Shown here in pieces: positions 8,716 to 16,212 of a stretch of 64,000 nt of DNA. Each line of letters opens with the position of its first letter. Positions within the stretch are counted from its first letter, which is position 1. Source of the stretch: Mesobacillus foraminis. GTDB taxonomy: Bacteria; Bacillota; Bacilli; Bacillales; Cytobacillaceae. The notes under the pieces are model-generated. The model had not been told where the DNA came from. It saw only the letters and a program-made list of their open reading frames with translations, and made no database searches. The position numbers and the translations under genes are program-made. Location: contig NZ_SLVV01000003.1 in the NCBI RefSeq assembly GCF_004340465.1, forward strand, positions 420,982-484,981. The letters run 5' to 3'.

Positions 8716-9474
8716 ATGAAACAATTGTTGTCCATGCTATCCTTGATGCTATTTCTCACCGGCTGTTCTGCCACTGCCGCTCCTGCAGCAGACGAAAAAA
8801 AGGCGGAAACTGGGAATGAGGCGAAAGCAGCTGACAATCAAAGAGAAACGGCTCAGAAAGAGCAAAATCAGGATCCGCAATCCGGAATCACCCCTGGCGA
8901 ATATCAGCCCAACCCGCAGGTGACCGACGACAGGTCTTTGATAAAAGTGGGCCAGACGCACGAAGATGATAAGGGGAAGGCCACTTTAAAAGCGATTAAA
9001 GACGTCAATCAAACCTACAAGGCTGGGCCAATCGAATTAACTGTAAAGGAAATGAAAGAGATTCATCTGAGACCGAGCTACGGCATGATTGATTATTTTC
9101 ATGTTTTGACGCATGAAGAGGAATTTGATTTTGTTAAGCTGGCCGTGGAGATAAAAAATACTTCTTCAGAGCAAGTGAGTTTTGCCCCTGTTGCACTTTT
9201 AAAAACAAACACTGGCGAAACCTTTGACTGGGAAAAAGATATTTACCTTGAAGACTTGAATGGGCAGATTGCCGGCAAAGAAACAAAAGCAGGGAATCTG
9301 GGTTTCATTGTGAATGCAGCTGGCGGGCATGACCACGAAGGAGCTGTGGTGCAGGAGAAGTATCATGAGGACGGCGAAAAAGATATTAAGTGGATTGAGA
9401 TCACCACAAGCGATGTATTTGACAAGAATGAGAAAAAAATAGCCGAGTCCCAAAAAATAAAAATTGAGTTTTAA
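8716..9474 (+). CDS. predicted lipoprotein with DUF4352-like domain
   Basis: The 252-residue product has a lipoprotein signal (LMLFLTGCSA, lipidated Cys17). A charged, Ala/Glu-rich linker runs to about residue 65. A beta-rich domain follows, containing a TYKAGPIELTVKEM segment and FVKLAVEIKNTSSEQVSF, which resembles DUF4352/immunoglobulin-like extracellular domains of Firmicute lipoproteins. ATG at 8716 follows CTGGAGGAG. It is probably anchored to the outer face of the cell membrane. The function is unknown. It is a single gene flanked by terminators, and the 52-bp tandem array starts 65 bp downstream of its stop. Confidence 0.75.
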   Translation: MKQLLSMLSLMLFLTGCSATAAPAADEKKAETGNEAKAADNQRETAQKEQNQDPQSGITPGEYQPNPQVTDDRSLIKVGQTHEDDKGKATLKAIKDVNQTYKAGPIELTVKEMKEIHLRPSYGMIDYFHVLTHEEEFDFVKLAVEIKNTSSEQVSFAPVALLKTNTGETFDWEKDIYLEDLNGQIAGKETKAGNLGFIVNAAGGHDHEGAVVQEKYHEDGEKDIKWIEITTSDVFDKNEKKIAESQKIKIEF

Positions 9475-9478
9475 CGAA

Positions 9479-9515
9479 GAATCTCCTGCAGGATGCCGGG
9501 AGATTTCTTTTTTTT
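9479..9515 (+). terminator. terminator after the lipoprotein gene
   Basis: The stem AATCTCC/GGAGATT is followed by an eight-T tract. Confidence 0.8.
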
Positions 9516-9539
9516 AGTTGATGGCCTTCCAGCCCGGTG

Positions 9540-10381
9540 ATGAAGACCGAAACGGGGGAAGGTTCATAGAAGAAAGGGCTTTATTTCGCAGAAGAAAACC
9601 AAACCGTGCGAAGATTCGTAGAAGAAAGGACTTCATGCAGCGAATGAAGACCAAACCGTGCGAAGATTCATAGAAGAAAGGGACTTCATGCCGCGGATGA
9701 AGACCGAGCCGTGCGAAGATACATAGAAGAAAGGGCTTCATGCCTCGGATGAAGACCAAGCCCTGCGAAGATTCGTAGAAGAAAGGACTTCATGCCGCCG
9801 ATGAAGACCAAACCGTGCGAAGATTCATAGAAGAAAGGACTTCATGCCGCGGATGAAGATCAAACCGTGCGAAGATTCATAGAAGAAAGGACTTCATCCA
9901 GCCGATGAAGGCCAAACCGTGCGAAGATTCATAGAAGAAAGGACTTCATCCAGCCGATGAAGACCGAACCGGGCGAAAATTCATAGAAAAAAGGGCTTCA
10001 TGCCGCGGATGAAGACCAAACCCTGCGAAGATTCGTAGAAGAAAGGACGTCATTTCGCCGATGAAGGCCAAACCGTGCGAAGATTCATAGAAGAAAGGAC
10101 TTCATTTCGCCGATGAAGACCGAACCGTGCGAAAATTCATAGAAGAAAGGGCTTCATGCCGCTGATGAAGACCAAACCAGGCGAAGATTTGTAGAAGAAA
10201 GGACTTCATGCCGCGGATGAAGAACGAACAGTGGGAAGATTCATAGAAGAAAGGACTTCATGCCGTGAATGAAGACCAAACCGTGCGAAGATTCGTTGAA
10301 GAAAGGACGTCATTTCGCCGATGATGACCAAACCAGGCGAAGATTCATAGAAGAAAGGACTTCAGGCCGCCGATGAAGATT
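9540..10381. repeat. tandem array, 52-bp unit, about 16 copies
   Basis: Seventeen successive copies of the ATGAAGACC-type anchor were located by eye. Their spacing is 52 bp in fifteen intervals and 53 bp in one (an extra G near 9681). The unit is conserved but not identical. It contains the dyad CTTCAT-N7-ATGAAG and the block GAAGATTCATAGAAGAAAGG. Because 52 is not a multiple of three the reading frame shifts every copy, so the short open frames across it are not real genes. The array fills almost the whole gap between the lipoprotein terminator and the two-component system. Confidence 0.95.
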
Positions 10382-10511
10382 ATCCTAAGAGGGTTCATAG
10401 GCAGGAAACGCGGCTACTCCCAAAACGTGTTTTCTAACGTAATTTTAAAGCGTAAGGTTATAATAGTAAGATAAAGAGGCAGTAAATTCTGATAAACATA
10501 GAGGAGAAAAA

Positions 10512-11240
10512 ATGGATAAGCCAAAGATCTTAATCGTTGAAGATGAAGAAAAAATAGCTCGCGTTCTGGAGCTGGAGCTTACGTATGAAGGCTATGAGAC
10601 AGGAAAGGCGCATGATGGCCTGGAAGGATTCAGGCTGTTTCAGGAAAAAACCTGGGACCTGATTCTTCTGGATGTCATGCTTCCCGGCATCAGCGGAATT
10701 GAGCTGCTGAGGAGAATACGGACTGTTAATACCGGGGTGGCTGTGATTATGCTGACAGCAAAGGATTCTGTCGAGGACAAGGTATCCGGCCTTGATCTAG
10801 GCGCCAACGATTATATCACTAAGCCTTTTCAAATTGAAGAGCTGCTTGCACGCATCCGTGCGAGCCTGAGGATGAGCCAGCTTCAGCTTCAGCTTCAAAA
10901 CCAGGCCAATGCTCATGCTCAGTTTCCGGAAAACGAGGATTGGCTGGCCGTTGGGGAGCTGACACTTAATGAGATGACGCGCGAGGTCAAGAGAGGGGAA
11001 GATGAAATCGAACTGACTCCCCGTGAGTTTGACTTGCTCGCCTATCTGATGAAACACCCGCGGCAGGTTTTAAATCGGGAGCAGCTGCTTAACGGGGTAT
11101 GGGGCTATGATTACTATGGCGATACAAATGTGGTAGATGTATACATACGCTATTTACGGAATAAAATCGACAAGCCTTACGGGGCAGCACTGATTCATAC
11201 TGTCCGCGGAGTTGGCTATGTCATAAAGGATTCAAAATGA
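10512..11240 (+). CDS. OmpR/PhoB-family response regulator
   Basis: The 242-residue product has an N-terminal receiver domain (acidic EDEE, phospho-accepting Asp54 in LILLDVMLPG, Thr in MLTAKD, Lys in DYITKPF). Its C-terminal winged-helix DNA-binding domain is of OmpR/PhoB type (ELTPREFDLLAYL, NREQLLNGVWGYDY, VDVYIRYLRNKID, TVRGVGYV). ATG at 10512 follows GAGGAG, and a TATAAT -10 box lies at 10459-10464. Its stop overlaps the kinase start (ATGA), so the two are translationally coupled. OmpR-type regulators bind direct repeats about 10-11 bp apart. Such repeats lie upstream of both PepSY genes downstream, which are therefore likely targets. Confidence 0.95.
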   Translation: MDKPKILIVEDEEKIARVLELELTYEGYETGKAHDGLEGFRLFQEKTWDLILLDVMLPGISGIELLRRIRTVNTGVAVIMLTAKDSVEDKVSGLDLGANDYITKPFQIEELLARIRASLRMSQLQLQLQNQANAHAQFPENEDWLAVGELTLNEMTREVKRGEDEIELTPREFDLLAYLMKHPRQVLNREQLLNGVWGYDYYGDTNVVDVYIRYLRNKIDKPYGAALIHTVRGVGYVIKDSK

Positions 11241-12625
11241 AGCTGCGAAATAAAATCAACCTCTATACAACTGTGATGTTCATTTGCCTCCTGATTCTTA
11301 TTACCTCAGCCATTTATCTCTCGTTCAGCAGGATGATGCTGGACAGCGAGCTGGAAAGGACGGCTGCGGAGGCAAGGCAGGCCATTTCGGGCATTAATGA
11401 TTCAGGTGCTTCAGGCCCCTCCAAGGAGTTGCTTAAAGCCTATGTCCCGGTCAACGGTATGCTTCTAATAGTCAAGGCAGACGGGAGCAAGGGGCCTGCA
11501 GCAGTTGCCCCGGGGCAGCAAGGTCTCTATGATCTTCAGGCTGAGTTCTACCAGAATGAACAGCAAAGGATCGTTGAGTATAATGGCGTTCCCCACGCCT
11601 TTGTTTCCATTCCCGTGGTATTGAACGATGGAGAGGTTGCCTCGCTTCAGGTGACGGAAAGTCTGGAGCAGACGGAGAAAGTCCTCAGAACCCTGCGGGC
11701 GGTCCTGGTAGCAGTCACAGTGATTGCCATGATTCCTGTCGTTATTTCCTCCAGGCTTCTGGGAAATCTCATTACGAGGCCGATTACGTCCATGATTGCA
11801 ACGATGCGGGACATTCAGGGAAGCGGACATTTCAAGAGGATTCCGCTCCCCAGGGAATCCAAGGATGAGCTTTACCAGATGGGGGATACCTTTAACAAAA
11901 TGATGGAATTGCTGGAGATCAACTACGAAAAACAAGGACAATTTATCTCCAATGCTTCCCATGAGCTAAAAACACCGCTTACCGTCATTGAATCCTATGC
12001 CTCCCTTTTAAAAAGGAGGGGCAGGGAGCAGCCAGAGCTGTTTGAGGAAAGCGTGCAGGCCATTCATTCCGAAGCCATTCGGATGAAGGAACTGACGGAA
12101 CAGCTGCTCCTGCTTGCCAGGCATGACGAGCAATGGAAGGTTGAATGGGAGGAGCTGAACCTGGCCGGTGTTGTGGATGAACTGGTCCGCTCTTTTAGGA
12201 AAGCTTACCATCGTGACATTAACTTGGAGACTGAGGAAGAAGTCAGGATCAGGACCGATGCGCAAAAATTCCGGCAGCTATTTTACATCTTAATGGATAA
12301 TGCACGGAAATACAGTGAGGATACAATTGAAGTGAAAGTAACGAAAACACCTCAATACGGTGTAGTGGAGGTGCTTGACCGGGGAATTGGAATACCCGCT
12401 GCCGACCTCGATAAGATTTTTGACCGCTTTTACAGGGTGGACAAAGCGAGAACGAGAAAAACAGGCGGTTTTGGACTGGGTCTTTCACTGGCGAAAGAGA
12501 TTGCAGATGCAATGGCTGCCAAAATCCAGATGGAAAGCATAGAAGGATATGGGACAAAAGCGAAGATTCTGCTGCCTTTGAGTAATCAGAAGGATAGAGA
12601 AGGGATTAGCTCCAAGGCAACATAA
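11237..12625 (+). CDS. membrane sensor histidine kinase
   Basis: The 462-residue partner of the preceding regulator has a transmembrane helix at about residues 8-30, an extracytoplasmic sensor of about 130 residues, and a second helix near 155-175. HAMP, HisKA (NASHELKTPLTVIESYASLL, phosphorylated His) and HATPase domains follow, with N (FYILMDNARKYS), G1 (DRGIGIPAAD), F (IFDRFYRVDKAR) and G2 (GGFGLGLSLAK) boxes. The architecture resembles CusS/YkoH/YclK-type kinases. The signal is unknown. PepSY proteins encoded next door may modulate the sensor, as PepSY proteins are often paired with such kinases; this is an inference. Confidence 0.95.
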   Translation: MKLRNKINLYTTVMFICLLILITSAIYLSFSRMMLDSELERTAAEARQAISGINDSGASGPSKELLKAYVPVNGMLLIVKADGSKGPAAVAPGQQGLYDLQAEFYQNEQQRIVEYNGVPHAFVSIPVVLNDGEVASLQVTESLEQTEKVLRTLRAVLVAVTVIAMIPVVISSRLLGNLITRPITSMIATMRDIQGSGHFKRIPLPRESKDELYQMGDTFNKMMELLEINYEKQGQFISNASHELKTPLTVIESYASLLKRRGREQPELFEESVQAIHSEAIRMKELTEQLLLLARHDEQWKVEWEELNLAGVVDELVRSFRKAYHRDINLETEEEVRIRTDAQKFRQLFYILMDNARKYSEDTIEVKVTKTPQYGVVEVLDRGIGIPAADLDKIFDRFYRVDKARTRKTGGFGLGLSLAKEIADAMAAKIQMESIEGYGTKAKILLPLSNQKDREGISSKAT

Positions 12626-12672
12626 ACATAATTGGCTGCATCGATCTGCCCATTTTCCGGCAGAGTTCGCCG

Positions 12673-12690
12673 TTCTCATTTGTTTCTCAT
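12673..12690 (+). promoter_or_regulatory. two TTCTCAT direct repeats 11 bp apart, candidate response-regulator operator
   Basis: TTCTCAT starts at 12673 and at 12684, exactly 11 bp apart, about 230 bp upstream of the first PepSY gene. The same core recurs ahead of the second PepSY gene. The rest of this 291-bp gap contains a GGCGGT/ACCGCC pairing (12779-12784 with 12829-12834) suggesting a structured leader that I could not assign to a known riboswitch class. Confidence 0.5.
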
Positions 12691-12916
12691 TTTTGTGCAG
12701 TATCCTTATATCAAAGCAGGCTCTGTTAAGATCGATATTGTTTTTAGCTGCAGAAGCAAAGGGTCTTTTCAGAAAAGAGGCGGTAAAATGGCAACCATTT
12801 GGTCGTCAATCCAAGGGTAGGCTCCCGAACCGCCAACGAAAAGCCGAACTTTTGTAGCGGAAGATGACACATTAAGGTTTTACAGAGTCTAACAGAAAAA
12901 CAACGAGGTGAGAAAA

Positions 12917-13525
12917 ATGGGACGGACCAGGATAAAGAAATTTGTATTTGGAGCTGCAATCATTGTTATTCTCGTAATCGGAGCCTGGCAGCTGACGAAA
13001 ACATTCACATCTGCAGAACCCTTGTCTGAAGCTGAAGCCACCAGCAAAGCGGAGGAGCTGTATAAAGGCAAGGTGGTCAACGTGAAAAATAAGTCCCGGG
13101 CATATGAGGTTACGATGGAACTGGAGTCAGGGACATATATTGTTGAAATGGATCGGGATACCGGTGAAATCGGGAGAGTATCCAGGATAAAGGAGAAAGC
13201 AGCCAAGGAGGAAGAACAAGAGACCCCTCAACAGCCCTCTGAGAATACAAAAGATAGTCCAGGAAAGAAACCAGCCAAACAGGAACCCAAGCCTCAGGAA
13301 GAAACCCCGGCCCAAACTGTAACATTCATTACGAAAGAAGAAGCGGCCCAAATTGCCATCAAAACGATTAATGGCGAAGTAGATGATATGGAAGATATTG
13401 AAACGGAAGAGTTAGGGGGAGTCACGTATTATCTGGTGGATGTGGAAAGGGAAGAGGCCGAGGATGGAACCGTCCGGATTAACGCAATTACGGGAGAAGT
13501 GACGGGAGTATTTTATGATGATTAA
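12917..13525 (+). CDS. membrane-anchored PepSY-domain protein
   Basis: The product has 202 residues, with one N-terminal membrane anchor (FVFGAAIIVILVIGAW) and two PepSY-like repeats separated by a charged Glu/Pro/Lys-rich linker. Each repeat has an EA-rich helix followed by the VEMDRDTGEIG / VRINAITGEVTG beta-hairpin typical of PepSY. ATG at 12917 follows GAGGTG; a GTG at 12908 is inside the ribosome binding site. PepSY domains often inhibit peptidases or act as accessory parts of sensor systems. This one is predicted to face outside the membrane. It lies directly behind the two-component genes and shares their putative operator with the next gene. Confidence 0.82.
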   Translation: MGRTRIKKFVFGAAIIVILVIGAWQLTKTFTSAEPLSEAEATSKAEELYKGKVVNVKNKSRAYEVTMELESGTYIVEMDRDTGEIGRVSRIKEKAAKEEEQETPQQPSENTKDSPGKKPAKQEPKPQEETPAQTVTFITKEEAAQIAIKTINGEVDDMEDIETEELGGVTYYLVDVEREEAEDGTVRINAITGEVTGVFYDD

Positions 13526-13538
13526 AAACGGATAAAAG

Positions 13539-13587
13539 CTCATCAATTTCTCATCAATTTCTCATTTTTCTTTCTGAGTTTCCTCAT
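13539..13587 (+). promoter_or_regulatory. CTCAT repeats in 11-bp register, candidate response-regulator operator
   Basis: CTCAT occurs at 13539, 13550, 13561 and 13583, that is at spacings of 11, 11 and 22 bp. A TATAGT/TATAGA -10-like box lies near 13598-13608. This layout suits an OmpR-family regulator activating the downstream PepSY gene. Confidence 0.55.
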
Positions 13588-13634
13588 CTTGGTTGTCTAT
13601 AGTATAGATATCACCAAATAAGGAGGCCAATAAA

Positions 13635-14189
13635 ATGAAACGAAATATTTTGATTGCTGGAGTTGCAGGAATTGTGTTATTAGGGGGAGCTGTAGGAGCA
13701 GGTGCTTTCGATGATCGTGCGGAAAATACGGCTCCAGCTGCCAAGAAAACGGAAAACACGATTTCAATGGAAAAGGCTGAAGAAATAGCGGTCAAGGAAG
13801 CCGGAGGCACTGTCGAGAAAGTGGAATATGATAAAGACGATAGCCGTGAAAATTATGAAGTCGAATTGCGCAGTGAAGACGGAAATGATGATACGGATGT
13901 CAAAATCGACGCTGTGACTGGTGAAGTGATTTCAATTGACAGGGATGACGACGATGACAATGACGATAATAAAAGCAATGTTCAAAATACAGAGATTAAG
14001 CTGTCTAAAGACGATGTGATCGCCATCGCTGTAAAAGAAACACCAGGAAAAGTAGTAGAGTTTGAATTCGATAGGGATGATCTTGTCTACGAATTGGAAG
14101 TGAAAACAGATAAAAGTGAAGTAGATTACGAAATTGACGCCAATACCGGGAAAATCCTCGAAAAGGATACGGATGACGACCAAGATTAA
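13635..14189 (+). CDS. secreted or anchored acidic PepSY-domain protein
   Basis: The 184-residue product has an N-terminal hydrophobic segment (ILIAGVAGIVLLGGAVGAGA). Two PepSY repeats follow (TISMEKAEEIAVKEAGG...VKIDAVTGEVISIDRD and KLSKDDVIAIAVKETPG...YEIDANTGKILEKD), with a run of Asp/Asn between them and an acidic tail that could bind cations. ATG at 13635 follows AAGGAGG. It is separated from the first PepSY gene by the CTCAT repeat region, so it has its own promoter, and it ends in a clear terminator. The likely role is as an extracytoplasmic modulator or target of the adjacent two-component system; that is inferred from position. Confidence 0.82.
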   Translation: MKRNILIAGVAGIVLLGGAVGAGAFDDRAENTAPAAKKTENTISMEKAEEIAVKEAGGTVEKVEYDKDDSRENYEVELRSEDGNDDTDVKIDAVTGEVISIDRDDDDDNDDNKSNVQNTEIKLSKDDVIAIAVKETPGKVVEFEFDRDDLVYELEVKTDKSEVDYEIDANTGKILEKDTDDDQD

Positions 14190-14208
14190 GGAAATCAGGA
14201 TTTTTTGG

Positions 14209-14240
14209 CACAGCCTAAAGAAGAGAGGCTGTGTTTTTTT
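14209..14240 (+). terminator. terminator after the second PepSY gene
   Basis: The perfect 8-bp stem CACAGCCT/AGGCTGTG is followed by seven T residues. Confidence 0.85.
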
Positions 14241-14314
14241 ATAGATTTTGGAATATGTAGGCAGCAGGAGGGAATAAGTAAATGATGAATCAATTTGAGA
14301 GAGGAGCATTAGAC

Positions 14315-14740
14315 ATGAGTGAAAAAGTATTTACAGCCTCTGTTACAGCTGTTGGAGGAAGGGAAGGACGAGTGGAATCCTCCAATGGAGTAATCAATAT
14401 GGAGCTTGCGATGCCAAACACGCCCCGGGCAAAGGAAAAGCCGGAAGCGACCAATCCTGAACAGCTATTTGCCGCAGGCTATTCTGCCTGCTTTGATGGC
14501 GCCTTGCAGTTAATGGCAAGAAAAGAACGGGTCAAGTTTGAATCAGAAGTAACGGCCAATGTGAGCCTGTTAAAAGATGAAACAGATGACGGCTTCAAGC
14601 TTGGAGTGCTTTTGCAGGTAAAAGGGACAGGCATTGAAAAAGACAAATTGGAAGAACTGGTTCATAAAGCACATGAATTTTGTCCATATTCAAAGGCAAC
14701 AAGAGGCAATATAGAGGTTGAACTGGAAGTAGTAGAATAA
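14315..14740 (+). CDS. ohr: organic hydroperoxide resistance protein (Ohr/OsmC family)
   Basis: This is a thiol peroxidase that reduces organic hydroperoxides in the cytoplasm. The 141-residue product has the Ohr hallmarks TAVGGREGRV, TNPEQLFAAGYSACF with peroxidatic Cys59, and AHEFCPYSKATRGN with resolving Cys123. An upstream ATG pair at 14282 also has an AGGAGGG site and would add 11 residues. I prefer ATG at 14315, with its own GAGAGGAG, because it matches the usual Ohr N-terminus. No ohrR repressor gene is adjacent. A terminator follows. Confidence 0.93.
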   Translation: MSEKVFTASVTAVGGREGRVESSNGVINMELAMPNTPRAKEKPEATNPEQLFAAGYSACFDGALQLMARKERVKFESEVTANVSLLKDETDDGFKLGVLLQVKGTGIEKDKLEELVHKAHEFCPYSKATRGNIEVELEVVE

Positions 14741-14750
14741 GAATGAAATG

Positions 14751-14780
14751 GGTGCCTTCACAGCGGGGGCACCTTTTTTA
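14751..14780 (+). terminator. terminator after ohr
   Basis: The stem GGTGCC/GGCACC is followed by TTTTTT. Confidence 0.75.
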
Positions 14781-14849
14781 AACAGAATCAGTTGTCAATT
14801 TTGGCAAAAATGGATAAAGTGGACATATCTGAGGAGAGGGGGGAACAGG

Positions 14850-15167
14850 ATGCAAATCAATCTCACACCAGCTGCAGTTGATGAATTGAAAAAGATTTCT
14901 TTTAAGGAAGATGAAGGAATCCGGATTGAAGCCGTATTTGTCGGCAGCTGTACAATAGCAGATGAACACAGTCTTAAAATTGACAAAAAGTACTCGTTGG
15001 ATGATTTATTCGAGATTGAAGGAATTCCGGTCATCGTTTCGAAAGAAAGCCAGAAGAATCTTCATGAGAAAGTCACGCTGGATTTTAATCCTAATATGGG
15101 GTACAAGCTCTCTTCAGCTGAAGAGGTTTATCGATATAATTTAACGCTTGAAAAAAGTTCGTATTAG
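14850..15167 (+). CDS. HesB/IscA-like (YneR-type) small protein
   Basis: The 105-residue product resembles the HesB/IscA fold used for Fe-S cluster assembly. It begins with the typical QINLTPAAVDELKK helix and has the central EGIPVIVSKES...VTLDFNPNMGYKLS beta region. It has only one cysteine (GSCTIADEH) and lacks the C-terminal CGC of true IscA carriers, so it is closer to the cysteine-poor YneR-type proteins, whose role is not established. The frame is open upstream, but ATG at 14850 has a GAGGGGGG site. It lies 11 bp ahead of the next gene, so the two are probably co-transcribed. Confidence 0.7.
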   Translation: MQINLTPAAVDELKKISFKEDEGIRIEAVFVGSCTIADEHSLKIDKKYSLDDLFEIEGIPVIVSKESQKNLHEKVTLDFNPNMGYKLSSAEEVYRYNLTLEKSSY

Positions 15168-15178
15168 GAGGAAAGATT

Positions 15179-16168
15179 TTGATTCGCTTTGGAATAATTG
15201 GAACCAACTGGATAACAAAAGAATTTATCGAGGCTGCTGCTGAACACCCCGAGTTTAAGCTGTCAGCCGTCTATTCCCGGACCGGGGAAAAGGCCCGGGA
15301 GTTTGCAGGTCAATTTGGGGTGGAAACCATTTTTACTGACCTGCAAAACATGGCGGAAAGCAATGAAATTGACGCTGTCTATATCGCAAGCCCGAATTCG
15401 CTTCATGCCAGCCAGGCACTGATTTTTCTGGAAAATGGAAAGCATGTTCTTTGTGAAAAGGCGATTGCTTCCAATGCCGGAGAGGTAAAGGGACTGATTG
15501 AAATGGCCAGGGAGAAAGAAGTTCTTCTCATGGAAGCCCTCAAGACTACCCTTGTCCCGAATTTCAGGATCATCAGTGAAAATCTTCATAAAATCGGTCC
15601 AGTACGCCGCTATTTTGCAAGCTACTGCCAGTACTCGTCCCGATATGATGCCTATAAAGATGGAAATGTCCTGAATGCCTTCAAGCCCGAATTCTCTAAT
15701 GGGGCGATGATGGATATCGGGATCTATTGTCTCTACCCTCTTGTTGCCTTGTTTGGGAAGCCTGAGGAAGTCAAAGCCTCTGGTGTTATGCTCGAGACCG
15801 GCGTGGACGGGGAAGGCAGTATGGTATTGAAGTACAAGGATATGGATGCGGTTGTAATGTTTTCGAAAATTACAGATTCATCCCTTCCTTCAGAAATTCA
15901 GGGTGAAGACGGGAGAATCGTCCTCGATAAAATCAATGTGCCTGAGAAGGTGGAAATCCTTTACCGCAATGGCGAGAAAGAGGATCTCAGCCAGGAACAG
16001 TCCAGAAAGCCGATGTATTATGAAGCGGCGGAGTTTATTGAATTAATCAACAATGGAAAAACTGAATCTAGCATCAATTCGCTTAAAACCTCGTTGACTG
16101 TCATGGAAATCATGGAGGAATACCGCCGGCAAATGGGTGTCGTTTTTCCTGCCGATAAGAACGAATAA
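15179..16168 (+). CDS. Gfo/Idh/MocA-family NAD(P)-dependent oxidoreductase
   Basis: The 329-residue product has an N-terminal Rossmann fold (IRFGIIGTNWITKEFIEAA, a GxGxx variant), the family segment AVYIASPNSLHASQALIFLENGKHVLCEKAIA (EKP-type motif with Lys, here EKA), and a C-terminal beta-sheet substrate domain. It resembles YulF-type Bacillus oxidoreductases. Such enzymes act on sugars, inositols or bile-pigment-like substrates, and the substrate here is unknown. The start is TTG, 7 nt after AGGAGGAAA. It follows the HesB-like gene closely and ends at a bidirectional terminator. Confidence 0.9.
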   Translation: MIRFGIIGTNWITKEFIEAAAEHPEFKLSAVYSRTGEKAREFAGQFGVETIFTDLQNMAESNEIDAVYIASPNSLHASQALIFLENGKHVLCEKAIASNAGEVKGLIEMAREKEVLLMEALKTTLVPNFRIISENLHKIGPVRRYFASYCQYSSRYDAYKDGNVLNAFKPEFSNGAMMDIGIYCLYPLVALFGKPEEVKASGVMLETGVDGEGSMVLKYKDMDAVVMFSKITDSSLPSEIQGEDGRIVLDKINVPEKVEILYRNGEKEDLSQEQSRKPMYYEAAEFIELINNGKTESSINSLKTSLTVMEIMEEYRRQMGVVFPADKNE

Positions 16169-16178
16169 GATTCAAAGA

Positions 16179-16212
16179 AACTCCCCTCCGGTTACAGAGG
16201 GGAGTTCTTTTT
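16179..16212. terminator. bidirectional terminator
   Basis: The 10-bp perfect stem AACTCCCCTC/GAGGGGAGTT has a loop of seven to eight nt and T/A tracts on both sides. It separates convergent genes. Confidence 0.88.

Noticed and set aside
9514-9759. 81-codon minus-strand open frame across the 52-bp array
   Set aside because: It is an artefact of the repeats; the 52-bp period shifts frame at every copy and there is no ribosome binding site.
9540-10381. CRISPR array
   Set aside because: There are no unique spacers; the whole 52-bp unit is repeated, and no cas genes are nearby.
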